Shown piece after piece: positions 53,894 to 63,300 of a DNA stretch of 64,000 bases (position 1 is its first letter; each line of letters starts with the position of its first letter). Both the position numbers and the translations under genes were made by a program. The DNA is from an uncultured Verrucomicrobiota bacterium. GTDB taxonomy: Bacteria; Verrucomicrobiota; Verrucomicrobiia; Opitutales; Opitutaceae. The stretch is from contig CAIQAB010000018.1 in NCBI GenBank assembly GCA_903869675.1, positions 62,001-126,000 of the forward strand, read 5' to 3'. The notes below the pieces were generated by a model. That model saw nothing but the letters and a program-made list of their open reading frames with translations. It was not told the origin of the DNA and ran no database searches.

Positions 53894-54344
53894 GACGGGA
53901 AAAAGAGAAAAAAGAAAATGGCTGTGAGTTCGGGCAAAACACGGGATCGCCTGCAGGCGAAGAACCCGGATCCGGAAAGACGTCGTAGCGTGAAAGGGGC
54001 GAACCGCTCAGGGATCCGCACTCCGCTCAGACAGACCGTCCCCGGGAGGGCCGTTGGCGTTGATGCCAACCATGTCGACACCCCCAGACCGCCGCCTGGC
54101 AACCCGCGGTCTTCGTGGACGAAGCACCGGAGCGGCGGAGAATGGCGTAGGCGGAAGGTTTCATGGAAAACTAGGGTGTAGGATGCACAAATGCACGCGC
54201 TGTGCCAACTGCCCATGCAATTTTTCAGCTGAAGATTTTGTGAAGCCCGACACGCTCCCTTCGCCGGCAAGACTCAGCCGCACCAACGCCAGCAGGTGTT
54301 TCCGCGTTGGACAAGCGGGGCCGGGTGTTGCTCGGTGTGTGTTC
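53894..54344. other. 451-bp structured gap between chaperone genes
   Basis: No convincing gene. Several palindromes lie close together: tcgcctgcaggcga (53947-53960), ccggatccgg (53966-53975), and a hairpin cttcgtggacgaag near 54110. The divergent hsp20 and Hsp33 genes flank it, so it should contain both promoters and a long leader for one of them. Open frames on both strands have no recognisable domain. Confidence 0.45.
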
Positions 54345-55148
54345 ATGTCCGACTCCCCCCCAGCCAATCCAGCCGAGCCCGGCCTCGAGGTGCGCACGTT
54401 TTTCGTGCGCGGACGCAACGCCCTGGTGGCGCGCGCCAACCTGTCGGAACTCTACGTGGACTATTATCTCCACCTTGGCACCCACGGTGTGAAGCCCGCC
54501 GAGGCCCACGCGACCCTCTTTAAACGCGCCCTCGCCGCCTTCGCCCTGCACTGCGCTTCCCGCCCGCGCAATGAACTGACCGCCTGGACCATCAACCTGC
54601 AGTCCCCCCGAGTGAACCTGTTTCTCGCCGGCGACAACACCCTCGGCGCCGTGGTCGGACGCATCTTCGACGAAAACGTGAAGGAGCTGCCCGAAAATCT
54701 CTTTTACGCCGACGTCGTCCGCGGCCGGGAGCCGAAACGCCGCAGCGTGGTAGCCTTCACCGAGCCAGATCCAGTCGCGGGCATGGAAATGTTTTACGCC
54801 CGCAGCGAACAACGACCGGTGAGGTTCTTCGACCTCGGTGATGAGGATTTCGCGCTCGTCAGCGAACACCCCGATTGCGACACCGCCTGGCTGGCTTCGC
54901 TCAACGCCGAAGCTGTGCGCAACGTCGAAAAAACCGAATCGACCGCGCCGCTCGAGTCTCGCGTATGCCGCTGGCACTGCGGCTGCACCCACGACCGCAT
55001 GCTCGAGGTGCTCGCCCCGGTGATGCGCCAGGACGCCGAGGGACTCTTCGGCGAATCCGCCGTGGTCACGATCCAGTGTCCCCGTTGCGCTGCCCGCCAT
55101 GCGGTGACCCGCGAGGCGCTCGAGGCCTACCTGGCCACCCATCCCTAA
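54345..55148 (+). CDS. hslO: Hsp33-family redox-regulated chaperone
   Basis: 267-residue Hsp33-like protein. The C-terminal redox switch is present: HCGC (CxC) near residue 210 and QCPRCAAR (CxxC) near 247, four zinc-binding cysteines that open under oxidative stress. An extra Cys precedes the first pair (CRWHCGC). The N-terminal domain is shorter and more diverged than in E. coli. Start ATG at 54345 (MSDSPPANP), the frame runs upstream into the non-coding gap. pnuC follows after 7 bases. Confidence 0.85.
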   Translation: MSDSPPANPAEPGLEVRTFFVRGRNALVARANLSELYVDYYLHLGTHGVKPAEAHATLFKRALAAFALHCASRPRNELTAWTINLQSPRVNLFLAGDNTLGAVVGRIFDENVKELPENLFYADVVRGREPKRRSVVAFTEPDPVAGMEMFYARSEQRPVRFFDLGDEDFALVSEHPDCDTAWLASLNAEAVRNVEKTESTAPLESRVCRWHCGCTHDRMLEVLAPVMRQDAEGLFGESAVVTIQCPRCAARHAVTREALEAYLATHP

Positions 55149-55155
55149 CCTCGGC

Positions 55156-55779
55156 GTGGACGCAATCTGGGGAAATATCCTACGCGGGTTGTCCGCGGCC
55201 TCGCCGCTCGACCAGGCAAACCTCGTCCTCGGCCTCCTCGGCGTAGGACTAATGATCCGCCGCAGCCGTTGGGCCTTCCCCGTAGGCCTGATCGCAGTGT
55301 CCGTGCAGGGGCTGCTATTCTGGCGCGCCCGCTTCTACGCCGACGCCGTCCTGCAGGGCTTCTTTTTTGCCTGCCTCGCCTATGGTTGGTGGCACTGGCG
55401 ACGCGACGCCGCTGCTACGGAAACCGACGTTGTGCCCGTGACCGTGCTGACGCATCGCGCCCGCCTCGGCTGGCTCGGTGCCGGCCTCGCCCTCACCCTC
55501 GGATGGGGTGCGTGGCAAAACACCCACACCGATGCCACCCTGCCCTACCGCGACGCCTTCATCGCCGCATTCAGCCTGATTGGCCAAATGCTGCAGGTGC
55601 GCAAAAAGCTCGAAAACTGGATCGTCTGGCTAGCGGTCAATACCGTCGCCATCGCCGCCTACTGGACGGCCGACCTCGCCTACACCGCCTTCCTCTACGC
55701 CCTCTACCTGGCGCTCGCCGCCCTCGGCCTGCGCGCCTGGCGACGGGCCTTGGTTCAAAACCCGCAGACTGCGCCATGA
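55156..55779 (+). CDS. pnuC: PnuC-family nicotinamide riboside transporter
   Basis: 207-residue membrane protein with about seven helices. ACLAYGWWHWRR and LENWIVWLAVNTVAIAAYW are the family motifs (the Trp-rich substrate site). Facilitates uptake of nicotinamide riboside, trapped by phosphorylation. Start GTG at 55156. Its stop overlaps the start of the nadR-like kinase gene, an arrangement that supports the function. Confidence 0.9.
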   Translation: MDAIWGNILRGLSAASPLDQANLVLGLLGVGLMIRRSRWAFPVGLIAVSVQGLLFWRARFYADAVLQGFFFACLAYGWWHWRRDAAATETDVVPVTVLTHRARLGWLGAGLALTLGWGAWQNTHTDATLPYRDAFIAAFSLIGQMLQVRKKLENWIVWLAVNTVAIAAYWTADLAYTAFLYALYLALAALGLRAWRRALVQNPQTAP

Positions 55780-56351
55780 ATCCAGTCGCCCCACGCCCGC
55801 TCCGAGTCGTGATCTTCGGCCCCGAGTCCACCGGAAAATCCACCCTCGCCGAACGCCTCGCGGAACGCTTCGCCGCACCTTGGTCACCCGAATTCGTCCG
55901 CGAATTCTGGGACGCCCACGGCGGCGTCATTACCGCCGCCGATCTCCACGCCATCGCCCACGGCCAGCGCGCTGCCGAAGATGCCGCCCAGGCCCGCGCC
56001 GTGGCGGACGGGGCGCGCGTAGTGTTCCACGATACCGATCTGCTGACCTGCATGATTTGGGATGACCTCCTTTTTCCCGGCTCCTGCCCAGAATGGCTGC
56101 GCGTCGAAGCAGACATCCAGGCCTGCGCGACCGACCTCTATTTGTTCTGCGACACCGACCTACCCTGGACGCCCGATCCCCAGCGGTGTTTCCCCGACGA
56201 GGCAGGTCGCGAAATGTGCCGTCGATTCTTCTTGGAAAAACTCGAGGCCACCGGCGCGCGTTGGACGCGAATCCACGGGTCCGACGCCGCCCGGGAAGCA
56301 CGTGCCAGTGCGGCGGTGGAACTACTCCTGAATCGCCGCGCCTACCGATGA
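55776..56351 (+). CDS. nadR: NadR-like nicotinamide riboside kinase
   Basis: 191-residue P-loop kinase. FGPESTGKSTLAERLA is the Walker A; the protein matches the C-terminal kinase part of NadR only, without the HTH and adenylyltransferase domains of the enterobacterial form. Phosphorylates nicotinamide riboside to NMN, pulling uptake by PnuC. ATGA overlaps with both pnuC and tcdA. Confidence 0.88.
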   Translation: MNPVAPRPLRVVIFGPESTGKSTLAERLAERFAAPWSPEFVREFWDAHGGVITAADLHAIAHGQRAAEDAAQARAVADGARVVFHDTDLLTCMIWDDLLFPGSCPEWLRVEADIQACATDLYLFCDTDLPWTPDPQRCFPDEAGREMCRRFFLEKLEATGARWTRIHGSDAAREARASAAVELLLNRRAYR

Positions 56352-57163
56352 ATTTCGAGAATATCGAAACCAGCGATCATGCAGCTCGCTTCGGCGGCCT
56401 CGGCCGCCTGCTCGGCCGCGAAGCGCTGGAGCGCCTGCGCGGCGCCCACGCCTGCGTGATCGGCGTCGGCGGGGTCGGCTCCTGGACCGCCGAGGCCCTC
56501 GCCCGCAGCGGCGTTGGCGCCATCACCCTGATAGATCTCGATGAGGTCTGCGTGAGCAACGTCAACCGTCAGCTCCACGCCCTCGATGGCCAGATCGGCC
56601 GGCCCAAAGTCCTCGTGCTCGCTGAGCGGATACTCTCCATCCATCCCGCGTGCCGGGTCACCGCCGTGCAGGAGTTTTTCACCGCCGCCAACGCCGACGC
56701 CCTGCTCACTTCGGACCGGGGCTACTCCGTTGTGGTGGATGCGATCGACTCGGTCGCCCACAAGGCCCGCCTGCTCGCCGCCTGCTTCAACCGCAGCCTA
56801 CCCTGCGTGACCACCGGCGGCGCGGGCGGCAAACGCGACGGCACCCGTCTGCGCAGCGGCGACCTCGGGGAATCCGGCGGCGACGACCTGCTCCGCCAGG
56901 TGCGCAAGACCCTGCGCCGAGAGCATGGCTTCCCCGGCGGCGAGGGTCATCTCTACGGCCTGCGTGCGGTGTGGAGCACCGAGCCCCCCGTCTACCCTTG
57001 GGCTGACGGCACCTGCGCAGCCTCCCCCGAACCCGGCTCCGCCACACGGCTGGATTGCGCATCCGGACTAGGCGCAGCCGTGTGGGTGACGGCGGCATTC
57101 GGCTTCGCCGCCGCTCAGGAGGCCGTTCGCCTGATTACCACGCCGGACCAAAAAACCGGGTAA
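56348..57163 (+). CDS. tcdA: tRNA threonylcarbamoyladenosine dehydratase
   Basis: 271-residue ThiF/E1-like enzyme that converts t6A37 in tRNA to its cyclic form. RFGGLGRLLGREALERL opens it, VIGVGGVGSWTAEALARSG is the nucleotide loop, LIDLDEVCVSNVNRQ the adenylation motif. DAIDSVAHKA and the Gly-rich TTGGAGGKRDGT region follow as in TcdA. Overlaps nadR by four bases; its 3' end overlaps the convergent tatD gene by 29 bases. Confidence 0.92.
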   Translation: MNFENIETSDHAARFGGLGRLLGREALERLRGAHACVIGVGGVGSWTAEALARSGVGAITLIDLDEVCVSNVNRQLHALDGQIGRPKVLVLAERILSIHPACRVTAVQEFFTAANADALLTSDRGYSVVVDAIDSVAHKARLLAACFNRSLPCVTTGGAGGKRDGTRLRSGDLGESGGDDLLRQVRKTLRREHGFPGGEGHLYGLRAVWSTEPPVYPWADGTCAASPEPGSATRLDCASGLGAAVWVTAAFGFAAAQEAVRLITTPDQKTG

Positions 57164-57989
57164 AGTTATCCGCGATTCTGGCGGTCAGAGCGGCCTGCTC
57201 GACGCCGCGCAAGGCCGCCAAGCCGGCGTAGGCCGCCTCAATGTTGCCAGGATGATTGGGGGCGAATCCGTCCGGCCCAGACGGGAGCTTATGCGTCCGC
57301 CAGACCGGCGGAGGCGGCATCGCAGGCGCATCGGTTTCACACAACAACCGGTCCTCGGGTATCGCCCGGAAAGCCTCCTGCCGCGCCGCTTTGCGCCGGT
57401 CGAGAAAAGCCGGGTTAAAGGAAAAATAGGCCCCCAGCCTCACCAACTCGCCCACTATTTCTGCGGAGCCACCGTAAGCATGGAGCAGGAACCCCCGCGC
57501 AGGCGCCGGATGGGCGCGCAGGAGCGGAAGCAATTCGCCGAAGGCATGGAGGCAATGAACGGTGACAGGCAGGTTCCGCGCCGCCGCGAGCGCAAACTGT
57601 GCGACGAAGACCTCCGTTTGCTCGTTCATCGACGCCGGGGGCACCCCGCCGAGACGCGGATCATCCGGCGCGGCGGAATCAAGTATCCAGCGGTCTAGCC
57701 CAATCTCGCCGACGCTGGCGCGCGGGTCAACGTCGAGCCGCGCCACTAACTGCTGCAACCAATCCGAGGGCCGGGGCGCGCCGACGTCCCACGGATGCAG
57801 ACCATAGGCCGGACGCACAAAGGCATGCGCCTCCGCCAGCGCTGCCACCCGGGGCCAGTCGCTGGGATGGGTGCCATTGACCACCATTTCACCACCCTCC
57901 CCGGCCAACTGGGGCCAAGCGGAGACGAGGCGTTCAAGATGCGGCACCAGCGCCTCGTCTTGAAAGTGGTTATGAGCGTCGTAAAACAT
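57135..57989 (-). CDS. tatD: TatD-family metal-dependent hydrolase
   Basis: 284-residue TIM-barrel hydrolase. Metal ligands appear in DAHNHFQD (two His), VGEIGLDRW (Glu), VHCLHAFGE and LLHAYGGS (His) and CETDAPAMPPP (Asp). TatD proteins are DNases or deacylases. The last 29 bases overlap the end of tcdA on the other strand. AT-rich upstream region with an oligo-A run near 58019. Confidence 0.88.
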   Translation of the reverse strand: MFYDAHNHFQDEALVPHLERLVSAWPQLAGEGGEMVVNGTHPSDWPRVAALAEAHAFVRPAYGLHPWDVGAPRPSDWLQQLVARLDVDPRASVGEIGLDRWILDSAAPDDPRLGGVPPASMNEQTEVFVAQFALAAARNLPVTVHCLHAFGELLPLLRAHPAPARGFLLHAYGGSAEIVGELVRLGAYFSFNPAFLDRRKAARQEAFRAIPEDRLLCETDAPAMPPPPVWRTHKLPSGPDGFAPNHPGNIEAAYAGLAALRGVEQAALTARIADNFTRFFGPAW

Positions 57990-58145
57990 ATCTTAAATCT
58001 ATTTAGATTATAAATTTAAGAAAAAAAAAATTACCCAAGGATATGACCGATTGGCACGGATTGCCCGATATTATCCGTAATAATCCATCACATCCGTGGT
58101 CAAAAACTCCATCGACTTGGGTGGATTGCCTATCCTGAGGAGGCC

Positions 58146-58499
58146 TCAAAACGGGACGTCATCGTCCACCGTCTCTCCAGGGGCCTCGGGCAGCGGCGCG
58201 CCATCATCCTCCGCAGCAGGCGCGGCCGGAGTCGCCCCGATCGCCTCGATTTTCCACGCGTTGAGATTCACGAAATAGCTCTCCTTCCACTCGCGACCGC
58301 GCAGATCAAAGAATACCTTCACCAGGGCGCCGGGCTTGAGATCCGCGACGAGGCCGACTTTGTCCTTCACGCACTCGAATTTGATGTCTTGGGGAAAGCG
58401 CCCCGCCTCGATCGTGAGCACGAATTCACGTTTATTGAAGCCGCTGCCAAAGGTCTGTTCGTCGAAAACTTTTTTGATGGTGCCGTTGATTTCAAACAT
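58146..58499 (-). CDS. DUF3127 OB-fold protein with SSB-like C-terminal tail
   Basis: 117-residue protein. The DUF3127 OB-fold-like domain spans about residues 1-90 ([41 protein letters not shown]). The linker is Ala/Pro-rich and the C terminus is acidic, ending DDDVPF, nearly the DDDIPF tip with which SSB recruits DNA-repair proteins. DNA binding and repair or replication are plausible but unproven. Confidence 0.82.
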   Translation of the reverse strand: MFEINGTIKKVFDEQTFGSGFNKREFVLTIEAGRFPQDIKFECVKDKVGLVADLKPGALVKVFFDLRGREWKESYFVNLNAWKIEAIGATPAAPAAEDDGAPLPEAPGETVDDDVPF

Positions 58500-58624
58500 G
58501 GCCCCATCCTGCTCGCGCCATCCCGGCTCGGCCAGCCTGTTTCAAGGTTCTCTTCCGTGGTCTTCCCGGATGCTTGCCCCCGAGCCGTCCGTCACCTCAC
58601 TGTCACGGTTAAATACCTTCGCGC

Positions 58625-59191
58625 GTGCTCCTCGTCATCGATAATTACGACTCGTTCACCTTTAACTTGGTCCAGTATTTCGGCCAACTGGGCGTGGAGC
58701 AGCGTATTTTTCGCAACGACCAGATCACGCCCGCCGAGGCCCTCGCGCTCAACCCTGACCGCGTGCTGATTTCCCCCGGCCCCTGCTCGCCCGCCGAGGC
58801 CGGCGTATCCCTCGAGGTGATTGGCGCCTTCGCCGGCGTGAAACCGATTCTCGGCGTCTGCCTTGGGCACCAGTCCATCGGCCACTATTTTGGCGGCCGC
58901 GTGGTCCGCGCCAACCGCCTGATGCACGGCAAGACCTCGCCCATCCTCCACCAAAATACCGACGTCTTTGCCGGCATGCCCCAAGGCTTCGCCGCCACCC
59001 GCTACCACTCGCTGCTGGTCGAGCGCGCGAGCCTCCCTGCCTGCCTCGCCGTCACCGCCGAAACGGCCGAGGGCGAGATCATGGGCCTGCGCCACCGCGA
59101 ACTGCCCATCTGGGGCGTGCAGTTCCACCCCGAGTCCATCGCCACCGAGGGCGGCATGCGCATACTCGAAAACTTTCTCTCTCTGGTTTAA
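58625..59191 (+). CDS. pabA: Glutamine amidotransferase of anthranilate/aminodeoxychorismate synthase
   Basis: 188-residue class I amidotransferase, the ammonia-supplying subunit for folate or tryptophan synthesis. [15 protein letters not shown] opens it; the catalytic Cys is in [10 protein letters not shown] and His/Glu in [11 protein letters not shown]. PabA and TrpG cannot be separated on sequence alone; neither partner is in the window. Start GTG at 58625. nrdR follows after 10 bases. Confidence 0.93.
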   Translation: MLLVIDNYDSFTFNLVQYFGQLGVEQRIFRNDQITPAEALALNPDRVLISPGPCSPAEAGVSLEVIGAFAGVKPILGVCLGHQSIGHYFGGRVVRANRLMHGKTSPILHQNTDVFAGMPQGFAATRYHSLLVERASLPACLAVTAETAEGEIMGLRHRELPIWGVQFHPESIATEGGMRILENFLSLV

Positions 59192-59201
59192 AAGCCCGCC
59201 C

Positions 59202-59672
59202 ATGCGCTGCCCGAAATGCACTTCGATCGACGATAAAGTCACCGACTCCCGCATCAGCCGCGAAGGCACCAGCATCCGCCGCCGGCGCGAATGCCTGGAG
59301 TGCGGCCACCGTTTCTCCACCACCGAGGTGTTGATCCGCGAGGGCGTGGTCGTCTTGAAACACGACGATCGCCGCGAGGATTTTGACCGCGATAAACTCA
59401 CCCGCTCGGTCCGCGCCGCCTGCCATAAACGCCCGATCGACGCCGAACGCATCAGCATGCTGGTGGACGACGTCATGGACATCCTCGAGGCCCGCCACGA
59501 CAACGAGATCCCCAGCGCAGCCATCGGCGAAGGCGTGATGGAACAGCTTCGCAAGATCGACCACGTCGCCTACGTGCGCTTCGCCAGCGTCTACAAGGAA
59601 TTCCGCGACGTCGCTGAGTTCGTCAGCGAGATCAAGGACCTCGGTCCCGCCCCGGCCGAGCCCGGCGCCTGA
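59202..59672 (+). CDS. nrdR: Transcriptional repressor NrdR
   Basis: 156-residue regulator of ribonucleotide reductase genes. N-terminal zinc ribbon MRCPKC...CLECGHRF (four Cys), RRRRECLECG, then the ATP-cone domain about residues 49-139 (VLKHDDRREDFDRDKL). The ATP/dATP state of the cone decides DNA binding. No nrd genes are present here. Second in the pabA-nrdR group; an unknown gene follows after 6 bases. Confidence 0.95.
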   Translation: MRCPKCTSIDDKVTDSRISREGTSIRRRRECLECGHRFSTTEVLIREGVVVLKHDDRREDFDRDKLTRSVRAACHKRPIDAERISMLVDDVMDILEARHDNEIPSAAIGEGVMEQLRKIDHVAYVRFASVYKEFRDVAEFVSEIKDLGPAPAEPGA

Positions 59673-59678
59673 GCGCGG

Positions 59679-60188
59679 ATGAATGCCGCCGCCACCCATG
59701 ACGAGTTGCGCCGCCTGCACTTCGTCAACGCTCTCTTCGCCCGCCTGACCGGTGACGATCTCTACCTCGCCGGCCAGATCCGCGACGCCATCGCCTTCAG
59801 CCTGAGTGAGCTCGCCGAACAGACCCGCGCCCACCCCGAATTCGCCGCCCGCTACGACGCCGCCTTCAACGCCGCCGCCGCCCGCCTGCTCGAGAAGTTT
59901 TTCGCCGGCCAGCCCGGCCACGGGTTTTTCCATTGGGATGCGCTCAGCACCCTGACTTCCGCCACCCCGCTCTTCGCCCGCGCCGAGCTGATGACCGGGC
60001 TGAAACGACTCGCCCCCTGCGCCGAGGCCACCGTGCTCGTTACCAACCTCCGCGCCGCCCTGCTCCCGCCTGAACAACGCGAAACCGCCCGCCGCCGTCG
60101 CGATTACGAGGACGCCCTCGCCTACGTGCAGGACCTCGCCGCCGCCCGCACCCGCCCCGGCGCCGAAGTGCGGCTGCTGTTTTTGTAA
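59679..60188 (+). CDS. Hypothetical protein downstream of nrdR
   Basis: 169-residue helical protein, not recognised. RLHFVNALFARLTGDDLYLA near the N terminus and RRRRDYEDALAYVQDLAAARTRPG near the C terminus are the most characteristic parts; no membrane segment or signal peptide. Starts 6 bases after nrdR and ends just before the pyruvate carboxylase gene, so it is likely in the same transcript. Function unknown. Confidence 0.55.
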   Translation: MNAAATHDELRRLHFVNALFARLTGDDLYLAGQIRDAIAFSLSELAEQTRAHPEFAARYDAAFNAAAARLLEKFFAGQPGHGFFHWDALSTLTSATPLFARAELMTGLKRLAPCAEATVLVTNLRAALLPPEQRETARRRRDYEDALAYVQDLAAARTRPGAEVRLLFL

Positions 60189-60323
60189 GTCATGTCGAAA
60201 AGCCTGCGTAAACTCCACGCTCGGCCTCGACAAGATTTCCAAAACCCGCCCGAATCCCCGCGCCGGCCAACCCCACCCCGCGTCCGCCCCGGACGCCCGG
60301 CTCCATCTTACCACCCAACCCGA

Positions 60324-63300
60324 ATGCCCCCTGCCAAGTCCCCCGCCGCGAAAAACCCCGCCCCCGCTATCCGCCCCATCGCCAAACTGATGGCCGCCAA
60401 CCGCTCCGAGATAGCGGTGCGCATCTTTCGCGCCGGCACCGAGCTGGGCATCCGCACCGTGGCGATCTACGCTCAGGAGGACCGCTTTTCACTCCACCGC
60501 CAGAAGGCCGACGAGGCCTACCGCGTCGGCCGCGGCAAAGGCCCCGTGGCCGCCTACCTCGACATCGACGGCATCATAGGCGTGGCTAAGGAAAAAGGCG
60601 TCGATGCCATCCACCCCGGCTACGGCTTCCTCTCGGAAAACCCGGACTTCGCCCGCGCCTGCGCCACCGCCGGCCTCGTTTTTGTAGGGCCCCGCCCCGA
60701 ACTACTGGAAATGATGGGCGATAAAACCGCCGCCCGCGCCGTCGCGCAAAAGATCGGCGTGCCCGTGCTGCCAGGCACGGAAAACCCCATCGAGGACCGC
60801 GCCGAGGCGCTCCGCACCGCCAAAGCCATCGGCTTCCCCCTCATTATCAAGGCCGCCTTCGGCGGTGGAGGTCGCGGCATGCGCGTGGTCCACAAGGCCG
60901 CCGACCTCGCCGACCTGCTCGACGAGGCCCAGGCCGAGGCCGGCCGCGCCTTCGGCAACGCCGCCGTGTTTCTCGAGAAATACATCCCCCGCGCCAAACA
61001 CATCGAGGTGCAGATCCTCGGCGACCGGCACGGAAACGTCATCCACCTCCACGAGCGCGACTGCTCGGTGCAGCGCCGCCACCAGAAGGTGATCGAGGTC
61101 GCACCCAGCCACGGCCTGCCACCCGCCATCGTGACCGAGTTATGCGAAGCCGCCGTGCGCCTCGCCCGCGAGATCCGCTACGACAACGCCGGCACCGTCG
61201 AGTTTCTATACGACCTCGACCGCCACGAGTGGTTCTTCATCGAGATGAACCCGCGCATCCAGGTGGAGCACACGGTCACCGAGGTGATCACCGGCCTCGA
61301 CCTCGTGCGCGCCCAGATCCTCATCGCCCAAGGCCACGCCCTGCACTCGCCCGAGGTCGACATGCCCGCTCAGACCGACATCCCGCGCAACGGCTACGCC
61401 CTCCAGTGCCGCATCACCACCGAGGACCCGGAGAACAAGTTCGTGCCCGACTACGGTCGCATTCAGGCCTACCGATCACCCGGCGGTTTTGGCGTCCGCC
61501 TCGACGGCGCAGCCGGCTTCGCCGGCTCGGTGATCACGCCTTTCTACGACTCGATGCTGGTGAAGGTGATCGTAAGCGGGCAGAACTATGACCTCGCCTT
61601 GCAACGCATGCGCCGCGTGCTGAGCGAGTTCCGCATCCGCGGAGTAAAGACTAATATCCCCTTCCTGGAGAACGTCGTCGCCCACCCGCTGTTCCAGTCC
61701 GGCCAGGCCACCACCACGCTGATCGATACCTCGCCAGAGTTGTTCCGCTTCAAGGCCCGCCACGACCGAGCGACCAAGCTGCTCGCCTTTCTCGGTGACG
61801 TCACCGTGAACGGCAACCCCCACGCCAAGGGCCACCGCCCGGCCAAACCCTTCGCGCCCATCGCCCCCCCGGCCTACGACTCGCAAGTCGCCCCGCCGGA
61901 CGGCACCCGCCAACTCCTGCTCAAACTCGGTGCGAAGAAATTCGCCGAGTGGACGTCCGCGCAGAAACGCCTGCTGGTGACCGATACCACCTTCCGCGAC
62001 GCCCACCAGTCGCTGCTCGCCACCCGCGTGCGCACCCATGACCTGCTCGCCTCCGCCGGCGCGGTCGCCCGCCGCGCCCCCGGGCTCTACTCGCTGGAGT
62101 GCTGGGGCGGAGCGACCTTCGACACCGCCATGCGTTTCCTCAACGAGGACCCGTGGGACCGCCTCCGCCAGCTCCGCGCGCGCGTGCCGAACATCTGCTT
62201 TCAGATGCTCCTGCGTGGCGCCAACGCTGTCGGCTACACTAACTACCCCGACCACGTCGTCGCCGGCTTTGTCCGCCACGCCGCCGCCGAGGGCATGGAT
62301 ATCTTCCGCATCTTCGACTCGCTGAACTACCTGCCGAACCTCCGCGTCGCCATGGAGGCGGTGCGCGCCACCCACGGCGTGTGCGAAGCCGCCCTGTGCT
62401 ACACCGGAGACATCCTCGACGAGCGTCGCGACAAGTTCACCCTCGCCTACTACGTCCGCCTCGCCCGCGAGCTGGAAAAAATGGGCGCCCATATGATCGC
62501 GATCAAGGACATGGCCGGCCTCTGCCGCCCCGCCGCCGCCCACAAGCTGGTCAAGACCCTCAAGGAGGAGGTCGGCCTGCCCATCCACTTCCACACTCAC
62601 GACACCAGCGGCATCAACGCCGCGTCCATCCTGCGCGCCGCCGACGCCGGCGTGGACATCGTCGACCTCGCCCTCGCCGCCATGAGCGGCAGCACCTCCC
62701 AGCCCAACCTCAACTCCATCGTCGCCGCCCTCCGCCAGACGCCGCGCGATACCGGGCTGGACCTCGACGCTCTCAATGAATTCTCCGACTACTGGGAAAA
62801 TGTCCGCCCGGTCTACGCCCCCTTCGACACCGCCCCGCGCAGCGGCTCGGCCGAGGTCTACCTGCACGAGATGCCCGGCGGCCAATACACCAACCTCAAG
62901 GAGCAGGCCGCCTCGATGGGCGTCTCCCACCGCTGGCCCGAGATCGCCCGCGCCTACGCCGACGTGAACCGCCTCTTCGGCGACATCGTGAAGGTGACGC
63001 CGTCCTCCAAGGTCGTCGGCGACATGGCGCTGTTCCTCTTCTCGCGCGGCATCCGCCCCGCCGACGTGGTCAACCTCCCCCCGGGCGAGACGCCCTTCCC
63101 CGAGAGCGTGATCGACATGCTCACCGGAGGCCTCGGCTGGCCCGAGGGCGGCTGGCCCGCCGATGTATCCCGTGCCGTGCTCGGCGAAAAACGTCACACC
63201 GAGGCGACCGCGAAATACCGCGCCGCGCTCCAGGCCGCGAAGACGAAGCCCAAGGGCGCGAAAACCGCCCCGGCTGTGTCGAGCCCCGCCGACACCCCCG

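Noticed and set aside
53930-54040. Sequence with AAAGGGGCGAACC and CTCAGACAGACC blocks, reminiscent of a glycine riboswitch
   Set aside because: The conserved AGGCAAAAGGACAGA-type core and the pairing of the closing stem are missing, and no glycine gene follows.
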